Shown: piece after piece, positions 42,631 through 53,025 of the stretch | Position numbering within the stretch: the first letter of the stretch is position 1 | Layout of the letters: each line of letters begins with the position of its first letter | From: an uncultured Eggerthella sp. | GTDB lineage: Bacteria; Actinomycetota; Coriobacteriia; Coriobacteriales; Eggerthellaceae | Length of the DNA: 64,000 nucleotides | NCBI GenBank assembly: GCA_900542525.1 | Contig: UQNZ01000009.1 | Location: 1-64,000 of the forward strand | Reading direction: 5' to 3' | Notes under the pieces: generated by a model | Told to the model about the DNA's origin: nothing | Database searches by the model: none | The model's input: only the letters and a program-made list of their open reading frames with translations | Program-made: the position numbers and the translations under genes

Positions 42631-43370
42631 GACTGCAACGTCGATCCCGCAAACTGATGACGGTGGGCATCTTGCTCATGCTCGTTGCGCTTGGCATATT
42701 CAGCAGCTTGTTCTTCATGCAGGCGAATGCGAATGTCTCTCCCAATCCGAACGGCATCTCACTCGAGCATGATACTCACGACAGAACAGAAGATGCCTAT
42801 AATGACTTCGTTGATGTCGATTGGCAATACTGGCGCGCAGTCAATCCCGATCTTATCGCATGGGTAAATGTTCCTGGAACAGCGATCAACTATCCTATCT
42901 TGCGTGGAGAGAAGGATGATCCCTCCTTCTATCTCCACCATGATATCTATCGCAATTACAGCGTATTCGGCGTGCCCTATTTTGATACGAGCGATGATAG
43001 CTCTGGCTCTGTTTTGAATGCGATCATCTATGGACACCACATGGACAATGGCTCGATGTTCAGCGATTTCGCAAAATACTCCGATGGAGCTTTCGCGCGC
43101 GAACATACTACCATCTGCCTACAAACACCCGCAGGGAAGCAGAGACTGAAGGTTGCCTACGTACGCATCATCAATGGGGATGAGGCTGAAAAACATACGC
43201 GCTTCACTGATGAAGAGACTTTTCATGCCTGGTATGAAGATGAACGTTCAAAGGCCTGCGTCGTGCTCGACAACAGCACCGATCCTCCGTTTGCCGTCAC
43301 CTTCTGCACCTGCTCCTACCACGAATTCAGCAACGAACGCACCCTCGTTGTATGCACCCCTATCGACTAG
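42627..43370 (+). CDS. srtB: Class B sortase
   Basis: 247 residues, ATG overlapping the preceding stop codon. An N-terminal membrane anchor (LMTVGILLMLVALGIFSSLFF) is followed by the class B fold: DFVDVDWQYWRAVNPDLIAWVNVPGTAINYPIL (the class B N-terminal region), IIYGHHMDNGSMF with the catalytic His (about 136), TFCTCSYHE with the catalytic Cys (about 226-228), and ERTLVV with the Arg (about 237). Sortase B enzymes usually handle haem proteins or pilins. Being coupled to two substrates with F-x-K-T-G signals, this one probably recognises that motif. Followed by palindrome C copy 6. Confidence 0.93.
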   Translation: MRLQRRSRKLMTVGILLMLVALGIFSSLFFMQANANVSPNPNGISLEHDTHDRTEDAYNDFVDVDWQYWRAVNPDLIAWVNVPGTAINYPILRGEKDDPSFYLHHDIYRNYSVFGVPYFDTSDDSSGSVLNAIIYGHHMDNGSMFSDFAKYSDGAFAREHTTICLQTPAGKQRLKVAYVRIINGDEAEKHTRFTDEETFHAWYEDERSKACVVLDNSTDPPFAVTFCTCSYHEFSNERTLVVCTPID

Positions 43371-43404
43371 GAGGTGACAAACTACCCGAGTCGTTCGTCG
43401 CCTT
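43371..43404. repeat. Dispersed palindrome family C, copy 6
   Basis: GAGGTGACAAACTACCCGAG ... GTCGCCTT; the core carries an extra base (CCGAGTCG instead of CCGGTCG). The outer arms GGTGAC and GTCGCC still pair, including one G-U. It lies 1 nt past the sortase stop and overlaps the stop of the convergent methyltransferase gene at 43404. Confidence 0.75.
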
Positions 43405-44831
43405 TAGTTTGCTGCGACTAAAGCGCAGATGTTTTCGATATGGGTGGTATGGGGGAACATGTCGACGGGCTGGATGGCTTCGAGCCGATAACCCTGTTCG
43501 CGTAAGTAGGCAACATCACGCGCCTGCGTTTTAGGATTACAGGAAATGTAGACGATGCGGCGCGGATGCAAGCGGACGGTTGCTTGCAGGAATTCGAGGC
43601 TTGCACCTGAGCGCGGTGGATCCATGAAGAGCATATCGAGCGCTTCGCCTCTTCCTGCCATCTCATTCATGAACACCCCAGCATCCTCAGCTATGAACGA
43701 AGCATTCTCTATGCCGTTATGCTTCGCATTATTGCGCGCATCCACGATCGCAGCTGCCACCTTGTCCACACCGATAACCGAGGCATCATCCTTCGCCGTT
43801 GCAGGTGCCTTCTCTTGGAGCGCTCGCGCAGCCACCAATCCGATCGTGCCGGTGCCGCAATAAGCATCAAGAATACGCTCAGTGCCTTGCAAGTGTGCCA
43901 GCTTGATCGCCGCCTCATAAAGCACTTCCGTTTGTGCGGCATTCACCTGGTAGAACGAATGGGACGAAATACGGAAGCTCAATCCACACAGACGATCAAG
44001 AATGAAGCCCGGTCCGTAGAGCGTGCGCTCCTTTCCTTCTCCCAAGATCACGTTCGTTGAGCGTGTGTTCACATTCTGGACGATCGTGGTTATCTCGGGA
44101 CAGCGTTTCACAAGTTCACGTGCAAAGTTCTTCGCACCTGGAAAATCTTCAGCATTGGTCACGAGCGTTACGAGCACTTCGTGCGACTGATGCCCCACTC
44201 GCACGATCGCGTGACGCAAAAAGCCCTTACCCGTATCTTCGTTGTAGGGCTCGATCCCATAGCGCATCATCACCAGACGAGTCGCTTGAATGATCGTCTT
44301 CGCTACCTGGTTTTCGATCAGGCACTCATCTGTGGGAATGATACGGTGAGTGCCTCGCGCATACATGCCACAGAGTATCTCTCGTTGCTCGCTTCGTTTT
44401 TTAGCCTTTCGCTTGCCCGATCTTTGTTCCTGCGAATGCTTCGCATCCTTAGCGCACGCTTTTGAAGACACACGTTTCCCTGGCGCATAGGGAGAGATGA
44501 CCTTGTTGCGATAGTGAAACGGTTCATCCATACCAAGGATCGACTGCATGGTCGCGCCATCTTTCGCAAGCGCAGCCGCAAAGAGTTCTTCTATCTCAGC
44601 TTGTTTCGAAGCAAGCTGATCAACATACGGAACTGCCAGCAGTTGGCAAGCGCCGCACTGTTCTTCAACGGGACAAACCTGCTTAGTTCTCAGCGCGTTA
44701 TCGCATTTCGTGGTGCTTGGTTTTGAGTCGGGTCTTCTTGCAGAAGCATATCTTCTCTTAGGCACAGATCGACTAACTACGCTGCTTTTCGATCTGCCCT
44801 TTGATCTGGTATTTGATTTCTTCTGCTCCAT
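43404..44831 (-). CDS. 23S rRNA (uracil-C5)-methyltransferase, RlmD/TrmA family
   Basis: 475 residues from ATG 44831 (MEQKKSNTRSKGRSKSS). A GTG at 44849 is also open and neither has a clear ribosome binding site. A Lys/Arg/Ser-rich N-terminal tail (1-50) precedes the four-Cys iron-sulfur motif CPVEEQCGACQLLAVPY. Methyltransferase motifs: SFYQVNAAQTEVLY, ILDAYCGTGTIGLVAA (SAM), FMDPPRSGAS, and the catalytic ISCNPKTQARDV with the nucleophilic Cys. RlmD versus RlmCD cannot be separated without comparison. A TRAM domain is not evident at the N-terminus, its place taken by the basic tail. Single gene, facing the sortase operon. Confidence 0.9.
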   Translation of the reverse strand: MEQKKSNTRSKGRSKSSVVSRSVPKRRYASARRPDSKPSTTKCDNALRTKQVCPVEEQCGACQLLAVPYVDQLASKQAEIEELFAAALAKDGATMQSILGMDEPFHYRNKVISPYAPGKRVSSKACAKDAKHSQEQRSGKRKAKKRSEQREILCGMYARGTHRIIPTDECLIENQVAKTIIQATRLVMMRYGIEPYNEDTGKGFLRHAIVRVGHQSHEVLVTLVTNAEDFPGAKNFARELVKRCPEITTIVQNVNTRSTNVILGEGKERTLYGPGFILDRLCGLSFRISSHSFYQVNAAQTEVLYEAAIKLAHLQGTERILDAYCGTGTIGLVAARALQEKAPATAKDDASVIGVDKVAAAIVDARNNAKHNGIENASFIAEDAGVFMNEMAGRGEALDMLFMDPPRSGASLEFLQATVRLHPRRIVYISCNPKTQARDVAYLREQGYRLEAIQPVDMFPHTTHIENICALVAAN

Positions 44832-44861
44832 GTGATGAATCACACACAAACTTCGAGCGAG

Positions 44862-45149
44862 TTAAGCGATACCGCGCTTCACGCTGCGACGCTTACGCTT
44901 AGGCTCTTCGGTTGGCTCACGAAAATCGAGCATAAGCTGCTCTTGGATCGCGCCTTGTTCAGCTTCAGGAACGCGCTCGATGTCTTTCACGGTCCAGCTA
45001 ACCGCTTCAGAACCATGCAGCTCGAGCATCTTGTACCGTGCATCTTGGATATTCTGCTTAGAACCAGCGCGATATTCGCTTTCAAACTCGATCGAGCTTG
45101 AAGCAGGCGCAGCGCCTTGGGGAGAAACGATAGTTGCACGGTATTTCAT
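44862..45149 (-). CDS. Small basic-tailed protein of unknown function
   Basis: 95 residues from ATG 45149 (MKYRATIVSPQGAAPASSSI), AGGA 5 nt upstream. The middle FESEYRAGSKQNIQDARYKMLELHGSEAVSWTVKDIERV looks like an alpha/beta segment that could bind a ligand or nucleic acid. The end is strongly basic (KRKRRSVKRGIA). I do not recognise a family. The gene is immediately upstream of the rRNA methyltransferase with which it may be co-transcribed (a 30-nt gap). Codon use and start signal look like a real gene. The gap 45150-45340 shows no other feature. Confidence 0.65.
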   Translation of the reverse strand: MKYRATIVSPQGAAPASSSIEFESEYRAGSKQNIQDARYKMLELHGSEAVSWTVKDIERVPEAEQGAIQEQLMLDFREPTEEPKRKRRSVKRGIA

Positions 45150-45340
45150 GTTTTCCTCTCCCCTCTCCGCATGCAATCACTCAGTTGAATGCAGCGATGC
45201 GATTCCTTCGCGCTAACCTTATCATACCCAGGCACACGCACCCGAAAGCCCAGCAAAAAGAACGTATTGCATCGCTGAAACTCCACGCTTGCGCTTCTTG
45301 GCCCTCCCTCACGCAGACCTGGAACACATGAATCAGTCTG

Positions 45341-46552
45341 CTAGACAAGACGAACGAACTTGCGCTTTCCTATTTGGATGACCGCACCCTCAAGCATGCC
45401 TGGCTCCACGTTGTACGCTTTTGGTGCGAGCGCTTCGCCATTCACCTTCACGCCCCCACCATCGATCAAGCGGCGTGCTTCACCTACTGAGCTCGCCATG
45501 CCAGCATCGCTGATAAGCTTCGCAACATACACAAGGCCTTCATCGTTCGGCGTAAGATCGGCAGCAAACTCGGGAATATCTTCCGGCACATCATGCTGTT
45601 TGAACACACGATCGAACGCAGCTTCCGCTTCCTTAGCTGCAGCTTCATCGTAATAGGCTGTCACGATATTCTGCGCAAGCGCACGCTTCACCTTATTCGG
45701 GTGGAGCGAACCATCCGCAAGACCTGCTTCAATCGCATCGATCTCATCGACCGATTTCGTGGAAGCAAGGCGATAGTATTTCACCATCAATTCATCGGGA
45801 ATGGACATGACCTTGCCGAACATATCGTTCGGCTCATCGGTAAGGCCAATGTAATTGCCGTAGCTCTTCGACATCTTCTGAACGCCATCGGTACCTTCGA
45901 GCAGCGGCAAAGTAAGGCAAATCTGTGGCTCCTTGTCCATCTTCTCCATGAGCTCACGACCAGCAAGCAAATTGAACAGCTGATCGGTTCCGCCCAGTTC
46001 AACATCGGCATCGATGCACACCGAATCGTAGGCCTGCATGGTGGGATAGAGGAATTCATGCAAGCTGATCGGCTGATTGTTGTTGTAGCGCTTCGTGAAA
46101 TCGTCGCGCTCAAGGATGCGCGCGACCGTGAAATTGGAGGTGATCTTCAACAGTCCCTCAAGATCGAGCGCAAGCAACCATTCAGAGTTGAAGCGCAACG
46201 TGGTTTTTTCTGGATCGAGAATCTTGTACGCCTGTTCGATATAGGTCTTTGCATTCTGCTCGACCTGCTCGCGCGTAAGCGGTGGGCGCGTAACATTGCG
46301 GCCTGAAGGATCGCCAATGAGCGCCGTGCCATCGCCGATGATGAGCGTGACCTGATGGCCCAGATCCTGGAACGCACGCAGCTTACGCAACGGAACAGCA
46401 TGGCCAAGATGCAGATCGGGAGCCGTTGGATCAACACCCAACTTGATATTGAGCGGCTTATTGCGCTCAAGCTTTTCCATCAGGGCTTTTTCAGGAATAA
46501 TCTGAGCTGCGCCAGAAGCGATCACGCGGAACTGTTCTTCTGCTGAAATCAT
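45341..46552 (-). CDS. tyrS: Tyrosyl-tRNA synthetase (TyrS)
   Basis: Charges tRNA-Tyr. 403 residues from ATG 46552 ([19 protein letters not shown]), with AGAGG 5-6 nt before it; the longer frame to 46654 is not supported. Class I motifs are HLGH (in [12 protein letters not shown]) and KMSKS (in [12 protein letters not shown]). The tyrosine pocket includes [23 protein letters not shown] text ([20 protein letters not shown]). A C-terminal S4 RNA-binding domain is present ([17 protein letters not shown]). This is the TyrRS-2 / long-insert type common in many anaerobes. No T-box leader is visible in the 100 nt upstream, so control is unclear. Confidence 0.95.
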   Translation of the reverse strand: MISAEEQFRVIASGAAQIIPEKALMEKLERNKPLNIKLGVDPTAPDLHLGHAVPLRKLRAFQDLGHQVTLIIGDGTALIGDPSGRNVTRPPLTREQVEQNAKTYIEQAYKILDPEKTTLRFNSEWLLALDLEGLLKITSNFTVARILERDDFTKRYNNNQPISLHEFLYPTMQAYDSVCIDADVELGGTDQLFNLLAGRELMEKMDKEPQICLTLPLLEGTDGVQKMSKSYGNYIGLTDEPNDMFGKVMSIPDELMVKYYRLASTKSVDEIDAIEAGLADGSLHPNKVKRALAQNIVTAYYDEAAAKEAEAAFDRVFKQHDVPEDIPEFAADLTPNDEGLVYVAKLISDAGMASSVGEARRLIDGGGVKVNGEALAPKAYNVEPGMLEGAVIQIGKRKFVRLV

Positions 46553-46725
46553 CGATCCTCTTTCGTTATCTTCGTGTGTAGTCTCATCTTTCGTACGGAT
46601 AATCAGGATACCGCAAAAGCACTCGTTTCGATGCTTGAACGCTCCTAATGGCACGGGGTTTTACGTATAATTCTTGCTACCTGTGCAGATGTGAGCGAAG
46701 ATGGCCGAACCCGCATTCAAGGGTT

Positions 46726-47598
46726 TTAACGCATGCGAAGTTCCCAGAATGAAACTGCCGATGCAGCCGCAACATTGAGCGAATCAACACCTTCTCGCAT
46801 CGGGATCTTCGCAACAAAATCCGCCATCTCGATCGTACGCTGCTGCAATCCTTCACCTTCAGTGCCAAGCAATACTGCAAGTTTTTCAGGACATTGCAAA
46901 TGTGAATCGTCCAAAAAGACCGATTCATCATGCAGCGCAAGCGCCACGGTGGTGAAGCCTTCGCGTTTCAGCGCCGCTACACCCGATTCATACCAGTCTT
47001 CCACCGTGCCAGGAAAACGCGTCCAAGGCACCTGGAAGACCGTACCCATAGAAACGCGGATCGCACGGCGATAGAGCGGGTCGCAACAACCCGGCGATAT
47101 AATGAGCGCATCGAAACCAAGTGCAGCCGCATTGCGAAAGACCGCACCCACGTTCGTATGGTTCGTGATATCTTCGAGCACCGCAACGCGATGGACGTCT
47201 GCCAACAGATCAGTAAGACTTGGCAAAGGTTTGCGCTTCATGGCGCAGAGCACTCCGCGCGTGAGCTCGAATCCTGTGAGCTTCTCTATCTCATCTGAGG
47301 GCGCAACGAAGATAGGAACGCTCTCATCTTCTGTGCTGCTGCCCGCATCTGTCTTCTCCTCAAGAGCGTACTGCGTTTCGATGCGCTCGATCAAAGCCGC
47401 ACTGCGCTGCAAACGATGTTCAGGAATCAAGAGCGAAAGCGGTTCATAGCCCGCATCGAGCGCGCGCACGATAACCTTTTCGGATTCAGCGATGAAGATA
47501 CCCTTCTCTGGCTCCAGTCGATTGCGCAGCTGGACTTCAGTAAGGCTCACATAGGCCTCAAGCCGCTTATCTTCTAAAGTTTCAACATGAATGATCAT
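46726..47598 (-). CDS. TrmH-family (SpoU) RNA 2'-O-methyltransferase
   Basis: 290 residues, start ATG 47598 (MIIHVETLEDKRLEAYVSLT). The N-terminal substrate-binding part (about 1-110) contains GIFIAESEKVIVRALDAGY. The SPOUT domain follows, with the trefoil-knot motifs NHTNVGAVFRNAAALGFDALIIS (motif 1), PLYRRAIRVSMG (motif 2 region), LAVLLGTEGEGL and MREGVDSLNVAAASAVSFWELR (motif 3 with the conserved N and S). It methylates a ribose 2'-OH in rRNA or tRNA; the exact target is not readable. It lies just downstream of the toxin-antitoxin pair on the same strand. Confidence 0.9.
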   Translation of the reverse strand: MIIHVETLEDKRLEAYVSLTEVQLRNRLEPEKGIFIAESEKVIVRALDAGYEPLSLLIPEHRLQRSAALIERIETQYALEEKTDAGSSTEDESVPIFVAPSDEIEKLTGFELTRGVLCAMKRKPLPSLTDLLADVHRVAVLEDITNHTNVGAVFRNAAALGFDALIISPGCCDPLYRRAIRVSMGTVFQVPWTRFPGTVEDWYESGVAALKREGFTTVALALHDESVFLDDSHLQCPEKLAVLLGTEGEGLQQRTIEMADFVAKIPMREGVDSLNVAAASAVSFWELRMR

Positions 47599-47623
47599 TG
47601 CTATGCTTCTACCCTAACCGTCA

Positions 47624-48040
47624 TTAGAATTCACCATTCTCTAGAATGGCAACGCATTGCACACCCTGTTCTTCGCAGAGCTGAATGAGTTTGCGATCGA
47701 GCGTGAACAGTGTTGCACCGAAACGACGTGCCAGCACAAAATAGAACATATCGTAGGAGGAATGATCCAATCGGATGCTCTCAGAAAGCACCTCTTCTTG
47801 GAGCTCCTGAATTGAATAGTATTCGTTGATGAGGGCAGTCGACTCAGTAAGAAAGCTCTGCACTTTTTCAATAGGAATAAGACCGTGCCTGCACAGTTTT
47901 CGAAATACGCTTACAACTTCAGCTCGAAGCAGCTCACAGCTGATTACTTTCTCTTCTGAGAGCATGAGCGCGCGAAAAGCCATTCCTTCTTCAGTCTTGC
48001 GCACCATATCGCATGCGGCACTTGAATCAAGAACTATCAT
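47624..48040 (-). CDS. vapC: PIN-domain ribonuclease toxin (VapC-like)
   Basis: 138 residues. PIN-domain acidic residues: D5 in MIVLDSSAACDMV, E40 in SCELLRAEVVSVFRKL, and Asp at RLDHSSYDMFYFVLARRF and LFTLDRKLIQLC (about residues 95-115). VapC proteins cut tRNA or rRNA when free and are inhibited by their antitoxin. The ATG overlaps the antitoxin stop (ATGA), and AAGGAGG within the antitoxin's last codons serves as the ribosome binding site: the standard coupled toxin-antitoxin order with the antitoxin first. Confidence 0.88.
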   Translation of the reverse strand: MIVLDSSAACDMVRKTEEGMAFRALMLSEEKVISCELLRAEVVSVFRKLCRHGLIPIEKVQSFLTESTALINEYYSIQELQEEVLSESIRLDHSSYDMFYFVLARRFGATLFTLDRKLIQLCEEQGVQCVAILENGEF

Positions 48041-48345
48041 CGTGCCTCCTTTTCACGAATCTCCGCAAGAATATCTGCGGAAGACGGAGCCAACTCTGAA
48101 ACCGGAATGGCTGGCAATTTGTCAATCCGTTCGAAAAGGCGCTTGCGCTTCTCGATATAGCTCGGTTTTTCGCCACACCTGTTTCGCAAACTTGATCGAT
48201 CGTGCGGAACGAAATCTCTGAACCCCAAATAGTCCTCGAGGATCGTGAGCGCCTGCTGAGAGATGCTCCTGTTCTCACGAGAAGCACAACGACGAAGCTC
48301 TTCATACACTTCTGTTGGACAATCTTTGACCTGCAACGCTGGCAT
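48037..48345 (-). CDS. vapB: FitA/VapB-type antitoxin
   Basis: 102 residues from ATG 48345 (MPALQVKDCPTEVYEELR), which has GAGG 9 nt upstream; ATG 48351 and GTG 48354 are alternatives. The N-terminal ribbon-helix-helix pattern MPALQVKDCPTEVYEELRRCASRENRSISQQALTILEDYL is the Arc/FitA DNA-binding fold, and the C-terminal SELAPSSADILAEIREKEAR is the toxin-binding tail. It probably represses its own promoter. A -10-like TATACT sits upstream (48376-48371, minus). Confidence 0.83.
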   Translation of the reverse strand: MPALQVKDCPTEVYEELRRCASRENRSISQQALTILEDYLGFRDFVPHDRSSLRNRCGEKPSYIEKRKRLFERIDKLPAIPVSELAPSSADILAEIREKEAR

Positions 48346-48523
48346 CTTCATCACCCTCTTTCTTCATTCCTAGTATAGCATGCTTTTTGCATTCATTTCT
48401 CATTCATAATGAATCTTTACTAAAACGTAAGCATACTGAGCGACCAAAACGGCCTAATGCCCGAGAAATCTTCCCTGAAGAAAGGTTTTGCATGCACCTA
48501 TTCAACTGCCGAAACAACCTCAT

Positions 48524-48560
48524 GAACAAGAAAAGCTCTCCCGAAGAAGGAGAGCTTTTC
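48524..48560 (-). terminator. Terminator of the groESL operon
   Basis: GAAAAGCTCTCC and GGAGAGCTTTTC form a 12-bp hairpin with a 7-nt loop; on the minus strand it is followed by TTGTTC. It lies 30 nt after the groEL stop. The rest of 48355-48523 shows no gene. Confidence 0.88.
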
Positions 48561-48589
48561 TCAAGCGTGCGGATTATCCGAAGGAGGGA

Positions 48590-50272
<1,683 letters not shown>

Positions 50273-50287
50273 TTATGAATGAGGTGC

Positions 50288-50578
50288 TTAATCGGTGTAG
50301 ACCGCGTAGATATCATCAGCGCGAAGGATGAGCACTGCTTCTCCATCAACATCTACTTCGGTTCCGCCATACTTGCCATAAAGAACGCGATCGCCCTCTT
50401 TCACTGGCATAGGAAGGTTCTGGCCCTTGTTGTTGATGCGACCTTCGCCAACAGCGAGAACAACGCCGGTCTGCGGCTTCTCCTTGGAATCAGGAGCGAT
50501 GTAGAGACCACCTGCCGTGGTTTCCTGAGCTTCGTCCTGCTTAACGATGATGCGATCACCAAGCGGCTTCAAATTCAT
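50288..50578 (-). CDS. groES: Co-chaperonin GroES
   Basis: 96 residues. Typical: [57 protein letters not shown] and [18 protein letters not shown] ending ([12 protein letters not shown]). The mobile loop is the stretch [17 protein letters not shown]. Caps GroEL. Start ATG 50578 with GGAAAGGAAG upstream. First gene of the CIRCE-controlled operon. Confidence 0.97.
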   Translation of the reverse strand: MNLKPLGDRIIVKQDEAQETTAGGLYIAPDSKEKPQTGVVLAVGEGRINNKGQNLPMPVKEGDRVLYGKYGGTEVDVDGEAVLILRADDIYAVYTD

Positions 50579-50697
50579 ATACGTACTTCCTTTCCTTTAA
50601 CGCATTCGCCTTTGAATGCCTTGTTACCTTCGTTTGCTGGCCGACTGCCCGAGTTAGAGGACCGCTCCGTTTTGAGCGAAACAGCGCCAGATACGAA

Positions 50698-50760
50698 TTA
50701 GCACTCTCACTTGAAGAGTGCTAACACAGACTATACTAACAACTTTTATCGTGATTTCAA
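50698..50760 (-). promoter_or_regulatory. groESL promoter and CIRCE operator (HrcA site)
   Basis: CIRCE: TTAGCACTC (50698-50706), 9-nt spacer, GAGTGCTAA (50716-50724), a perfect inverted repeat. On the minus strand the predicted promoter lies just upstream: -35 TTGAAA (50760-50755), 16-nt spacer, -10 TAGTAT (50738-50733). HrcA bound to CIRCE would block transcription until heat shock. The gene for HrcA is not in the window. Confidence 0.93.
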
Positions 50761-51055
50761 GCAGAGCGTAAGAAAATGTGCGTATTCGTCACTTAGATTC
50801 ACAAAACGGTAACTTACCGCCGCCGAAGCACACAAATCGTGCATAAATCCTACTTCCAATGCAGCGAAATCAGCACGCTTTGATCGCATCGTGCCGCGAA
50901 AACACATCGACCAAGCAGCGTTTTGAAGCGGCCCCTGCCGAAAAAGCAACTATCAAAAACTTCGAACAACCGTCTCGCGGTCGAATCCACAAGCTGGCTC
51001 AAACGAGTAACATCTTGCTTGCTATAATGAACGCTATCACCGTCTTAACCGACCC
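50761..51055 (+). promoter_or_regulatory. Intergenic region with extended -10 promoter for the Fic gene
   Basis: The stretch between the groE promoter and the fic gene has no convincing gene: its short ORFs lack ribosome binding sites and homology. Near its end, TTGCTATAAT (51019-51028) is an extended -10 element (TGC-TATAAT), about 28 nt before the GTG start, so the transcript would have a very short leader. Confidence 0.5.
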
Positions 51056-52006
51056 GTGAACTCCAATTCAACCAACAAAGACAAGGATCTTGAACGAACA
51101 CTAATGACCGCTGATAGTAACGACAACTTTGAATATCGTCCGGCGAGCGCCTACGAACGAGCCGAGGCCCGCAGACATCATTGGGCTGTTGCTATTGGCC
51201 TTCAGGCTGTTGATGGCTTGGAAGTTTCCCCTTATTTGCGCGAGCTGGCAAAAGGCTACCAAACAGGAACGTATACCCTCGATCAAACCGGCCAGTTGAT
51301 TCGCAGTCATTATGCAGAGTATCGTTCAAGCACTGAAGGCGAGCAAACCAACGATAGCACCATGGAAGCCGACTTGGTCAGCCAGCGCATCGCAGAACTC
51401 TTGACCGCCTCCCCCTTCATCCTTGATCCAGAAGTGCTCTCGCAGATTCACAGCTATCTATTCCAAGATCTCGATCCAGATGTTTATCGCCCTGGCCAAT
51501 TCAAAACAGAGCGCATGATCAAACAAGAAGAGATCCTCAATGGCGATAGTGTGCTCTACGCGGATCCTTTGGCTTATGAGATGTCTTTGCGCATGTATTT
51601 CAACTCTGAACGCGAAAAAGATTATGGTGTGAAACTCGAGGACGAAGCACTCGAATCATTCGTGCGAAGCATCGCTTTTCTGTGGCAGATCCACCCTTTC
51701 TGGGAAGGCAACACACGCACCATAGCGGTTTTCTCCGAGCTGTATTTGAACCATCTCGGATTCCGCGTGAACAATACACCTTTCGAAGAGCATTCCCGCT
51801 ACTATCGTGATGCGCTCGTGCGTGCGATGTATCGAAATGCTCTTGCCGAGATCTCGCAAGATGCTCGTTATCTCATCTGGTTCTATGACAACCTGTTGAA
51901 CGATGCAGGGCATTCACTTGAACGAGAAGACCTGATCTGCAGCGCGCTCTTCGAAGACCCGACTCTTTTGAAGAACCTCTCCCCCGAAGACGCGCTCATC
52001 AAGTAG
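51056..52006 (+). CDS. Fic-domain protein with fused VbhA-like antitoxin helix region
   Basis: 316 residues from GTG 51056; no clear ribosome binding site, and ATG 51104 is an alternative. N-terminal residues about 30-80 (RRHHWAVAIGLQAVDGLEVSPYLRELAKGYQTGTYTLDQTG) resemble the VbhA antitoxin domain. The Fic core has the motif HPFWEGNTRTIA (about residues 213-224), matching HPFxxGN(G/T)R, with the catalytic His. The Fic enzyme would transfer AMP to a protein target. The inhibitory (S/T)-x-x-x-E-(G/N) helix is degenerate here: the position corresponds to LQAVDG, with D in place of E and L or Q in place of S. It could therefore be less inhibited, or the inhibition may lie elsewhere. Single gene. 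Confidence 0.82.
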   Translation: MNSNSTNKDKDLERTLMTADSNDNFEYRPASAYERAEARRHHWAVAIGLQAVDGLEVSPYLRELAKGYQTGTYTLDQTGQLIRSHYAEYRSSTEGEQTNDSTMEADLVSQRIAELLTASPFILDPEVLSQIHSYLFQDLDPDVYRPGQFKTERMIKQEEILNGDSVLYADPLAYEMSLRMYFNSEREKDYGVKLEDEALESFVRSIAFLWQIHPFWEGNTRTIAVFSELYLNHLGFRVNNTPFEEHSRYYRDALVRAMYRNALAEISQDARYLIWFYDNLLNDAGHSLEREDLICSALFEDPTLLKNLSPEDALIK

Positions 52007-52078
52007 CACACAGTATGTGACAATAGTGGCAATAAAGCCAAGAAAAACCCTGTCAGCCTTGTCAGCGACATGCGTTAT

Positions 52079-52897
52079 TTATACGTAGAACTTGGCATCA
52101 GGGAAGGGTGGTTCGACGGCGCGCTTGAACGCATAGGAGTTCGTGCGGCGGATCGCATAGGCCACCTCTTCGGGATCGAAACCTACTGCAACGATCTCTT
52201 CGGCGGTTTTACCTTGCTCGAAATACGCAATAAGGATCTGGTCGAGCGTGGCGTAATCGATGCCGAGCGCTTTCTCGTCTTCAGCGCCAGGTGAAAGCTC
52301 TGCGCTGGGTGGCTTCGTGATGATGTGTTCAGGAATGGGCGGAACCTTGCCTTCCGCAGCCGCGCGTTCGTTCACCCAACGGGAAAGTGCGAACACGTCG
52401 GTCTTATACAAGCCGCCGATAGGAGCGAATGCGCCTGAAGTGTCGCCATAGAGCGTCGAGAAGCCCATGGCCGCTTCGCTCTTATTGCCGGTGTTCACCA
52501 TCATCCAGTCGAAAGCATTCGAGAGCGCCATCAAGCACACCATGCGGCAACGCGCCTGCGTGTTCTCGGAAGCAAGACCTTCGAGCTTACCGCCCGCTGC
52601 TGGTTCAAGGGCAGCAACGAATGCTTCGTAGGGACCAACGATCGAGATGGCTTCGGTCTTGATGCCAAGATTCGCACCGAGCTCTTCAGCATCGGTGAGC
52701 GAATGATCAGTCGAGTAAGGACCGGGCAGCATGTAAGCGTGCACCTGATCAGCGCCAAACGCATCGACGCACATGACCGCCACGAGCGCTGAATCGATAC
52801 CGCCTGAAAGACCGAGCACCACCTCGCTGAATCCTGCCTGCTTCGCATAGGCTTTCAGCGCCTGCACGCTTAAGGTGTACTTCTGCTCCAGATCCAT
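52079..52897 (-). CDS. nadE: NH3-dependent NAD+ synthetase NadE
   Basis: 272 residues, start ATG 52897 with GGAAGAGG upstream. Adenylates and amidates nicotinic acid adenine dinucleotide to NAD+. The PP-loop is LGLSGGIDSALVAVM (about 25-40); GNKSEAAMGFSTLYGDTSGAFAPIGGLYKTDVFALSRW and KPPSAELSPGAEDEKALGIDY follow. Without a glutaminase domain it must use ammonia directly or a separate glutaminase. The C-terminal sequence LIAYFEQGKTAEEIVAVGF is normal. Confidence 0.94.
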   Translation of the reverse strand: MDLEQKYTLSVQALKAYAKQAGFSEVVLGLSGGIDSALVAVMCVDAFGADQVHAYMLPGPYSTDHSLTDAEELGANLGIKTEAISIVGPYEAFVAALEPAAGGKLEGLASENTQARCRMVCLMALSNAFDWMMVNTGNKSEAAMGFSTLYGDTSGAFAPIGGLYKTDVFALSRWVNERAAAEGKVPPIPEHIITKPPSAELSPGAEDEKALGIDYATLDQILIAYFEQGKTAEEIVAVGFDPEEVAYAIRRTNSYAFKRAVEPPFPDAKFYV

Positions 52898-53025
52898 GAT
52901 GGCCTCTTCCCTCGATCGGTATTCAAGAACGCTCGTTTAGGTGTCGCTCGTTTCGCGCTCTCAAAAGCAGCGTGCCTTCAAGAACTTCCGTATTCGAGCG
53001 TATTCGAACTGAGTTCTGGTGCGTT

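Noticed and set aside
50859..51059. 66-codon plus-strand frame before the Fic gene
   Set aside because: No ribosome binding site, no family resemblance, and it contains the Fic promoter.
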